DNA of 64,000 nucleotides from Vreelandella rituensis (lineage in GTDB: Bacteria > Pseudomonadota > Gammaproteobacteria > Pseudomonadales > Halomonadaceae): assembly GCF_003336665.1 (NCBI RefSeq), contig NZ_QPIJ01000001.1, forward strand, positions 1-64,000, in the 5' to 3' direction. The position numbers and the translations under genes were made by a program. Shown here one piece after another: positions 58,447 through 64,000 of the stretch. Each line of letters opens with the position of its first letter. Within the stretch, counting starts at the first letter, position 1. The notes under the pieces are model-generated. The model did not search any database, was not told the origin of the DNA, and worked only from the letters and a program-made list of their open reading frames with translations.

Positions 58447-58549
58447 GGTTAGAATCTAGCGTGGTAATAATAGCAAGTCAACCAAGAGGCGCTACGCGCC
58501 ACGCGCTATCCTTCCTCGCACTAAAAGTACGAGGTTTGTCGCGCATTTG

Positions 58550-58807
58550 ATCAAGGGTGTCGGCAAGGGCAGGATTGATGCTTTCCCAGTGCTGGGCCTC
58601 AAGAATGAGCCCTAGCAATAGCTGGTGTTCGTGCTCGCTCAGCGCCGCCAGCTTGAGTTCCAGGCGTTTGGCGCGACGCAGGGCGTCAGTGGCGCTTGAG
58701 GCAGCCATCGGATAGAGGGCGTGTCCCTGTTCCGAGGGTGCCTCAGCGGGGGCGTGGGTGCTCCATTGACGAGTGGTGCGGCTCTTGGCAATGATGAAGG
58801 TTGGCAT
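58550..58807 (-). pseudogene. 5' part of the gene interrupted by the tnpB element
   Basis: Starts at ATG 58807 with AAGGAG upstream and codes PTFIIAKSRTTRQW..., related to the N-terminus of 27807-28439, and continues to DTLD at 58550, where the element begins. Translation now runs into the element and stops at 58478, giving a 109-residue truncated protein. A shared-type promoter lies upstream. Confidence 0.7.
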
Positions 58808-58846
58808 ATTGCGCTCCTTATTGGATGACCCGGTTGGGTGCTTGCT

Positions 58847-58878
58847 AATATACTGGTTGCATACAGTTTATATATGAG
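58847..58878. promoter_or_regulatory. Shared promoter element (copy l), divergent
   Basis: AATATACTGGTTGCATACAG then TTTATATATGAGTGG, between the leftward split gene (58807) and the rightward gene (58981). The GGTTGC core is kept and the ATATGGG half sites are degenerate. Confidence 0.5.
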
Positions 58879-58980
58879 TGGTACGGCACACAACCTTTGA
58901 TTGCATAATTCAGTAAAACCCCACGGCTGGCGCCTATCCAGCGCCAAGGCGTGACACATTATTCTCAAGAGGGACGACAT

Positions 58981-59514
58981 ATGAGCAGCGACATTACTAT
59001 CCAGCCGGTTAAGCAGGGCGACGACACAACCGGCTTTGCGATTGTCCAGAATGGCCACATCCTTCGTGAACTTGCCTTTTCCCTGGACCTCAACGAAATT
59101 AATGACATTGCCGTGGAGGTTGCCGGGTGCGAGCTTTCTCTTGAGCAGGGCTTCGAACTCGAGATCATGGTGCACGATGAAACCGTCAGGGTTTCTCATC
59201 AGGTGGCGAAGCGTCTTGAGGGCCTTCCGGCAGGGACGGTCGCCGTGTTCGATGAGTGCGGCCTTGTTGGCTGGGTAACGTCCCATCACCCCGGAAAGTT
59301 GCTGGTGACGCCGGTGCCTGCCGAGTCGATCGATAGCGCCAGCGATCCGGAGCAACTTGGCGCGATGACGCCGGAAGATTTCGATGGCAATGCCCATGAT
59401 GTGGTCAATGAGGTACTTGTAGTGTTTCGCGGGTGGCGCGATGCCGAGACCCCCAAGACACACCTTGTGAACCCTGAGCGTATAACCTTCCCGCTGGCAT
59501 ACCCCACTGAGTAG
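58981..59514 (+). CDS. Hypothetical protein (177 aa)
   Basis: ATG 58981 with GAGGGA upstream. Acidic, beta-rich N-domain (IVQNGHILRELAFSLDLNEI) and a conserved-looking C-terminus with FRGWRDAETPKTHLVNPERI. Family unknown. A GAGAGGGG/CCCCTCTC hairpin (59534-59553) follows, possibly a terminator without a clear T-run. Confidence 0.6.
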   Translation: MSSDITIQPVKQGDDTTGFAIVQNGHILRELAFSLDLNEINDIAVEVAGCELSLEQGFELEIMVHDETVRVSHQVAKRLEGLPAGTVAVFDECGLVGWVTSHHPGKLLVTPVPAESIDSASDPEQLGAMTPEDFDGNAHDVVNEVLVVFRGWRDAETPKTHLVNPERITFPLAYPTE

Positions 59515-59591
59515 GCCGCCCCTGACGCTGGTTGAGAGGGGCTTTCCCCTCTCAGCCGTTTATCTGTCAGGGACTTCCCGCTAGAGGGTAT

Positions 59592-62267
59592 TCACCCGAC
59601 GCTGCATGCCAGATAGCGCCGCAGTACCGTGGGGTCGATCGGGGCGTCATCGTAGCGTTTGGTATTGATAGGGCTTGCGTCACCGGCCAAGGTGAATGAG
59701 ATACCGTTGCGTGATGGGGAGGGCATGTCACCCATGATCGATTGGTACTCATTCATGACCAGGCTATCGATCTCTTCATCCAAGGGGATGTACCCCTGAC
59801 CAGCGGCGATAATGTACAGGCTATGGCGAAGCTGACCGATGGAGGTAAAGGGCTGCAGGGTCACTTGGCGAACCTCGGTGATTGCCAGGCGCGGCTCGCG
59901 CTTTTTCTTGCCTTTGGGCTTTTCCTTGGGCGTGTCCGCCTCGCTTTCGCTGTTATCCGGCGCTATTACGTCACTCATCGAGACCAAGCGGGTAATGGCC
60001 TGATTAGCCCGTAGCGTGAAGTCGTCGGACAAGCACGCGAGCATAGCGAAGTAGGTATGCCAAATCCTGGAGGCCTTGTTGCCGGGGAAAGACAGGCAAC
60101 CGCTTTCCTCGATCCACAGGCCGCATCGCGCTTCCAATTCCAGCGCTGAGATCTGTCTGGGGCGGTACCCAATCAAGTGACAAAAATCCTGCAGGTTTCC
60201 GCCCTGGTCGCGCAGCACGCAGAAACGCTGCATCAGGTAGCCTGCATGGCTGGCCTTGAGGAGGCGCGCCTTAATATCCGCCTCGGACAGGGAGAGAAGG
60301 GCCGTGTCGCGCTGCACAAGAATACCGGCCACTGCGTCCAACATCGCTCTTCCGGTGAGCATGGGCCTGCCGGCGACCAATGGCGTGCCGACGTCGGCAT
60401 CAGGCAAGTCGCCGTCCCCGCTGGGCAGGATGCCATAATCGTGATTCTCCCAGCCGGGGGCAGCCTCCACGTCATCAATATCGATTTCGGCTATGTCGTT
60501 GCCATCAATTACGAGTTCGGCGGGCGGCGGGGGTAGCGGCTCAGGGGTGTCCTCAATCGCATCCGCTTCGCAGGTGTAAGGGGCAGGGCCCGGCGCCGAG
60601 GCGGCATCCGTTGGCGCTGATTCGCGGCGACTTCTAACACAGCTCAGAAGAAGGTCAACTGCGCTGCGTTTTTGGGCCGGCGCCTGATTCACACCGGTAT
60701 CGGGAGTCACGGTGGCGAGTGGCGTAGCGCTCGGGGGCCTATCGTCTGAACTTGCGGGCTGCTCGGGTGCTGGGCCGTGGAAAGCCGACAGGCGTTCAAG
60801 AAATGCCGCATCACCATGCTCGAAGGTATCGAATAGCTCGGCGACCTGCTTGAAGGTGTTGCGGGGCACGCTGTTCTTGGCCTGCAGAATCGATGCGAAT
60901 AGCTCTTGGGCGCCGGGGCTTGTGATGAGGTCGGCGTGATCGGCGGCGGCAAGACACGTCGGGTCGCCGGAGGTTGCCGCGTTCCGGTAGAGCTCCAGCA
61001 TGCGCAAAACGGTGTGTTTCGGATCGCCGTCACGAAAGCTTTGCATATGCCAGGAGCCATGATTGACGCTGAACTGCTTGTTAGCCGTGTAGAGCCGATC
61101 CTCCAGGGCCGGATAGCGCTTGATCACCTTGAGCCCGTCATAGGTGCTGAACAGGAACAGGCCACCGCTGCTTTGATCATGCTCGGGGTCGCGATGATTG
61201 ATCGCGTCGATGATCTCACGGTAAAGCCCCAAGCAGACCTGCAGCCGGCCTTCGTTGAGGGCGACATAAGACTCAAATTCATCGACCAGCCACAGAGGGA
61301 AGACCTGGCAGCGCCGAATGAAGTTGATGGTGGACAGGATGAACGTCGTGCCTTCCATGACGTTGAACTTCGAGGACACCATGCCCTGATCATGCTTGGC
61401 AATGAAGCGATTGATCGGTCCGCAGCGCGAGTTGGAGCTATTTTTGACCCACTGCTGCATGGCTTCGATAAATTCCCGCACCACGCCATCGAGGTCGTCG
61501 TCTGGGGCTTCCTGAGTGGCGTCTCTCTTCGTGCGTTTTGATTTCTGGCAAGCCCGCACGAAGGCACGAAAGGCAGGGTGGGCTTCGCTCTTCTTCGTCG
61601 TCTCGAGTAAAGAGGTGATAGAGGGCTTGCCAGGCTTGGAGTTGATGTACTCGGCGCAGGCGTGAAACAGAACAGGGGCGAAGAACAGCGCGCCCAGCAT
61701 ATCCTCAGGGCGAAAGATTCTGCTTTGCGGGGCGGTGTAGGTCACCGGGATTGCGCCTTCCTTGCGCGCCAGGTGATGGATCAGCCTCAGCAGGGTGGAC
61801 TTGCCTTCCCCCATCTCGCCGATGATCAGGCGGGTGATCGCAACGGGTTGCCGGATACGGCTGGCAATCATCTGGGTGGCCGTCTCAAGGCGTGGCGACA
61901 GGTGCTGCATGAGCCAGGGATTCGGCTGCCCCTGGCGGATGGCTTCGATATCCAGAAAGGCCTGGCGCGGCGTCCGGTCGGGGCTTTTCTTCTGTAGGGT
62001 GCTCTGGGTGATGGTCAGGGCGTCCGCGTCGGCAAGACCCGGGGCATCGAAGGCCGCTGCCAGGGCAACCTTCAACCGCGCAAGGCTGTCCGGGGGGAGG
62101 TCGGCAAGGTTGGCGCCAGCCATTTGATCGAGGTAGTCCCAGGCGTCTGGGTTACCAATACCGTTTTCACGATAGCGATTAGCTGCCGCCAGGGAAAAGG
62201 TCTCATCGGCAAGCAAGCGCTGGGCCTGCTCCATTCGTTCGGTCTGTGCGAGCTGCAAAAAGTCCAT
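59592..62267 (-). CDS. Large P-loop ATPase (891 aa)
   Basis: The helical N-terminus (residues 1-130) precedes an AAA-type core with Walker A IIGEMGEGKSTLLRL near residue 168 and Walker B FPLWLVDEFESYVAL near 325 (hydrophobic-DEFE). A sensor-like region LFLFSTYDGLKVI follows. Middle acidic Pro/Asp-rich linkers lead to a C-terminal helical region with WIEESGCLSFPGNKAS and a Lys-rich segment. The pattern fits large DUF2791/BrxD-like ATPases found in defence islands and mobile elements, but it is not a clear match. GGGAG lies before ATG 62267. It is in a leftward row after 62333 and rdgC. Confidence 0.6.
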   Translation of the reverse strand: MDFLQLAQTERMEQAQRLLADETFSLAAANRYRENGIGNPDAWDYLDQMAGANLADLPPDSLARLKVALAAAFDAPGLADADALTITQSTLQKKSPDRTPRQAFLDIEAIRQGQPNPWLMQHLSPRLETATQMIASRIRQPVAITRLIIGEMGEGKSTLLRLIHHLARKEGAIPVTYTAPQSRIFRPEDMLGALFFAPVLFHACAEYINSKPGKPSITSLLETTKKSEAHPAFRAFVRACQKSKRTKRDATQEAPDDDLDGVVREFIEAMQQWVKNSSNSRCGPINRFIAKHDQGMVSSKFNVMEGTTFILSTINFIRRCQVFPLWLVDEFESYVALNEGRLQVCLGLYREIIDAINHRDPEHDQSSGGLFLFSTYDGLKVIKRYPALEDRLYTANKQFSVNHGSWHMQSFRDGDPKHTVLRMLELYRNAATSGDPTCLAAADHADLITSPGAQELFASILQAKNSVPRNTFKQVAELFDTFEHGDAAFLERLSAFHGPAPEQPASSDDRPPSATPLATVTPDTGVNQAPAQKRSAVDLLLSCVRSRRESAPTDAASAPGPAPYTCEADAIEDTPEPLPPPPAELVIDGNDIAEIDIDDVEAAPGWENHDYGILPSGDGDLPDADVGTPLVAGRPMLTGRAMLDAVAGILVQRDTALLSLSEADIKARLLKASHAGYLMQRFCVLRDQGGNLQDFCHLIGYRPRQISALELEARCGLWIEESGCLSFPGNKASRIWHTYFAMLACLSDDFTLRANQAITRLVSMSDVIAPDNSESEADTPKEKPKGKKKREPRLAITEVRQVTLQPFTSIGQLRHSLYIIAAGQGYIPLDEEIDSLVMNEYQSIMGDMPSPSRNGISFTLAGDASPINTKRYDDAPIDPTVLRRYLACSVG

Positions 62268-62332
62268 GGAATCTCCCTGATGGCTGGCAGCAATAAAGCA
62301 AAGGCCGGCAATCCTTGGATGCCGGCCTGGGG

Positions 62333-62683
62333 TCATGCCGTCTTGCGGTGGTCGTCTTCGGCGGCGATATCCCCAAAGGGATCGATGGCGGCGTTTTCCA
62401 CCCAGTGCTTGATGGTCTCGGCGTAGTGGGGTTGCATCAAACCGACGATCAGGCGGGCACGGGTCTGTTGATGTAGCCGAGATACGTCACGCGGCTTCAA
62501 GGGCCAGAGGGTGCTGGCGCGGTCGGCATGGCGAAGGATCTGCGCCGTTACCACCGGGCTTTTGCCGCGCTTGTCCAGGCGCAGGAACACATCGTATTCG
62601 GCGCCGTGCTTGACAGAAATGATTGGGCTCTCCGGGGTTTCCGGGTAGGAGATGGTGATTCCCGAAATCTTGGCTACGGCCAT
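62333..62683 (-). CDS. Hypothetical protein (116 aa)
   Basis: Small basic protein with beta-rich start (KISGITISYPETPESPIISVKHG) and a helical half. It lies 35 bases after rdgC in the same direction; an AGGCCGGCA/TGCCGGCCT hairpin (62302-62328) sits between it and the ATPase gene. Family unknown. Confidence 0.6.
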   Translation of the reverse strand: MAVAKISGITISYPETPESPIISVKHGAEYDVFLRLDKRGKSPVVTAQILRHADRASTLWPLKPRDVSRLHQQTRARLIVGLMQPHYAETIKHWVENAAIDPFGDIAAEDDHRKTA

Positions 62684-62718
62684 AAGGGTTCTCTTTTTTC
62701 CGTGGTCGTGTATGCGCG

Positions 62719-63666
62719 TCAGGCAGCGTCGCTTGCGGGTTCAGGCTCGGACTCAGGCTCAAACGCAACCTCGCCGCCCAGGCAATCAATCAGCATGTCG
62801 ATGGTCTGGGTAAGGGCGCCGGTCATCAGGTGGAAGTCGGTTTCCAGGCGCACCAGGGCATCATCGCCGTCTTCGGTGTGATCGGCTTCTTCGATGAGGG
62901 CCTCGGCAAAGCGGATGCCCTTCAACGCGAGGTCGTCGGTAAGCACGCAGCTGGCCTGTTTCTCGATGCTGATGGCGAGTTGGGAGGCCTGGCAGCCATT
63001 GGCCAGCATGGTCTGGATCTCTTCACCATCCAGGTCCGCACATCGAGCGGTAAACACGGTATCGGCCTTGTCCTTGAGGGTGGCCTTGTCGCCCATGACG
63101 AGCCAGGCGGGGCGAGTAGCGGGATCGGTGAGCCAGGCGGTCATTTTGCCAACCGGCAGTTCCTGGGTTCTCAGCGGAACGACCTTGAGGCTGCCCAGTG
63201 TTTCGCGCAAAAGGTCGAGGGCGTCCTCGGCGGTCGTGCGGCTCGAGGCGTCAACACAGATAAGGTCATTGCGGGTATCCCACCACAGGAAGGTGCGCTT
63301 GGAGCGGATGAAGGCGCGAGGCATCAGGGCTTCGGTGATTTGCTCCTTGATCGCGGTCTTTTCCTTGCGGGTGACTTTGCGGCCTTCTTTGCTCTCGATC
63401 TCGGCCACGGCGTCTTCGACTTCTTCTTTCACCACGGAGGCGGGCAGCATGCGTTCCTGGCTCAAGACGCTCAACAAACGCTGGCCCTGAACCTCATGCA
63501 CCAGCATGTTGCTGGCGCGACCGGCAGGCGCCGTCCAGGCGTGGCGGCGAGCCTGAGACTCCCCCAGCGGCACTGCGCGGTGCTCACCAAGGGCATTTTC
63601 GAGGGCATCCAGCGCAATGGCGGGCTTGTTACGCAGACGATAGAGAAGTGCGTTCTTGAAAAACAT
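62719..63666 (-). CDS. rdgC: Recombination-associated protein RdgC
   Basis: 315 residues against 303 in E. coli. Starts MFFKNALLYRLRNKP and contains the LPASVVKEEVEDAVAEIE segment and the LMPRAFIRSKRTFLWWD block, all typical of RdgC. The protein forms a ring around duplex DNA and restrains RecA filament function. ATG 63666 with AGGAGCG. The longer frame to 63783 lacks a ribosome site. Mobile-element copies may modulate host recombination (inference). Confidence 0.9.
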   Translation of the reverse strand: MFFKNALLYRLRNKPAIALDALENALGEHRAVPLGESQARRHAWTAPAGRASNMLVHEVQGQRLLSVLSQERMLPASVVKEEVEDAVAEIESKEGRKVTRKEKTAIKEQITEALMPRAFIRSKRTFLWWDTRNDLICVDASSRTTAEDALDLLRETLGSLKVVPLRTQELPVGKMTAWLTDPATRPAWLVMGDKATLKDKADTVFTARCADLDGEEIQTMLANGCQASQLAISIEKQASCVLTDDLALKGIRFAEALIEEADHTEDGDDALVRLETDFHLMTGALTQTIDMLIDCLGGEVAFEPESEPEPASDAA

Positions 63667-63813
63667 GGGGCGCTCCTGGGCTGACGGGTGACTTTTCACC
63701 TTCAATTTCTTATGACCATGATACCCTGAAAAAGATGTTATAGGGTGGATACCAGAACCTGCAAAAGGGCTGGGCCACGTCAATCAACCCCCAAGCAACG
63801 GTAGGTATTTCCC

Positions 63814-64000
63814 ATGGTGAACTGGCCCGACCCCTCGCTGCCCCCGATCAACCTTAATAACGTCTGGCACTTGGAGGGCTCGCCTTGTGTGGGCCGGTGC
63901 GAGTTGCAAGAGGGCGTCTGCCAGGGGTGCAAGCGCACCCAAGACGAAATCCAGGACTGGTCCCTGATGGACAGGCGCGAGCGGGAAGCGGTGAAGCGCC
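63814..64000 (+). CDS. DUF1289-family protein, N-terminal part
   Basis: Runs off the right edge; 62 residues visible. The cysteine motif CVGRCELQEGVCQGCKRTQDEIQDW matches DUF1289 (C-x3-C-x6-C-x2-C-x-R-x2-EI-x-W). ATG 63814 has weak GTAGG upstream. Role unknown. Confidence 0.75.
   Translation, partial: MVNWPDPSLPPINLNNVWHLEGSPCVGRCELQEGVCQGCKRTQDEIQDWSLMDRREREAVKR

Larger units (their letters stand above)
57173..58549 (-). mobile_element. IS200/IS605-type element carrying only tnpB
   Basis: 1377 bp. The left end (58549 side) follows TTGAT on the minus strand and has an imperfect hairpin CCTCGTAC/GTGCGAGG (58515-58536). The right end (57173 side) has the CACCG/CGGTG hairpin and ends GAGGTCAA. 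TTGAT is the known target and TAM of ISDra2, and IS605-type elements insert without target duplication. No tnpA gene is present, so mobility needs a partner in trans. Confidence 0.8.

Noticed and set aside
1..64000. CRISPR arrays, tRNA or rRNA genes, replication origin
   Set aside because: No regularly spaced repeats, no tRNA-like cloverleaf and no iteron cluster were seen; the ATATGGG copies are dispersed at promoters rather than clustered as origin iterons.

Overview
The window reads as accessory DNA of a moderately GC-rich gammaproteobacterium. I infer a member or relative of Halomonadaceae on a large plasmid, integrative element or genomic island. This rests on the E. coli yjfIJKLMC-type gene set, gammaproteobacterial arfA and rdgC, many small hypothetical genes of plasmid type, and insertion sequences of three families. 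No rRNA or tRNA gene and no conjugation or replication module was recognised. Neither end is a natural boundary: an IS1182-type transposase runs off the left end and a DUF1289 gene off the right.

Layout. 1-3.1 kb: IS1182 end that cut off a small gene, a PP2A-like metallophosphatase, and an Xre/RES toxin-antitoxin pair with twin operators. 3.6-9.6 kb: a yjf-type operon (DUF2170, PspA/IM30, DUF2491, DUF350, DUF1190, glutathionylspermidine-synthase-like ATP-grasp) with an RCK potassium channel added. 10-17.6 kb: unknown proteins, a phosphoribosyltransferase, a guanylate-kinase-like P-loop protein and a large protein with two acetyltransferase-like segments. 17.8-18.3 kb: a non-coding tract packed with perfect hairpins, probably a large structured RNA read leftward, next to a 51-residue zinc-ribbon gene. 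18.9-23.3 kb: an AT-richer block with a DnaJ-C/GrpE fusion and a Sel1-repeat protein. 23.5-35.8 kb: small proteins, a chemoreceptor, two lipoproteins, an Xre regulator, an XPF/ERCC4-type nuclease and an acetyltransferase. 35.8-44.5 kb: arfA with its terminator over the stop codon, a GIY-YIG/leucine-rich protein, a DHH phosphoesterase, a PLD-type protein flanked by a 179-bp duplication, a DksA/TraR-like protein, a UvrD-like helicase, an ArsR regulator and a PAPS-reductase-like PP-loop protein. 45-46.6 kb: an intact IS1380-family element. 47-56.9 kb: envelope proteins, a NUDIX hydrolase, a membrane protein/metalloprotease pair and hypotheticals. 57-58.5 kb: an IS200/IS605-type tnpB element interrupting a gene. 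59-64 kb: a large P-loop ATPase operon with rdgC.

A thread through much of the window is a repeated promoter design. Copies of a TATATGGGTTGC-type element, usually paired with a second ATATGGG half site in inverted or direct orientation, lie upstream of at least nine unrelated genes. Many of those genes also have 5' leaders carrying GGCAACCGC repeats just before the ribosome binding site. This looks like an element-wide regulon. The best candidates for undescribed biology are this regulon, the structured RNA at 17.8-18.3 kb, the DnaJ-C/GrpE fusion, the metalloprotease/membrane pair and the GIY-YIG/LRR fusion. All function calls come from reading the translated sequence; no database search was made.
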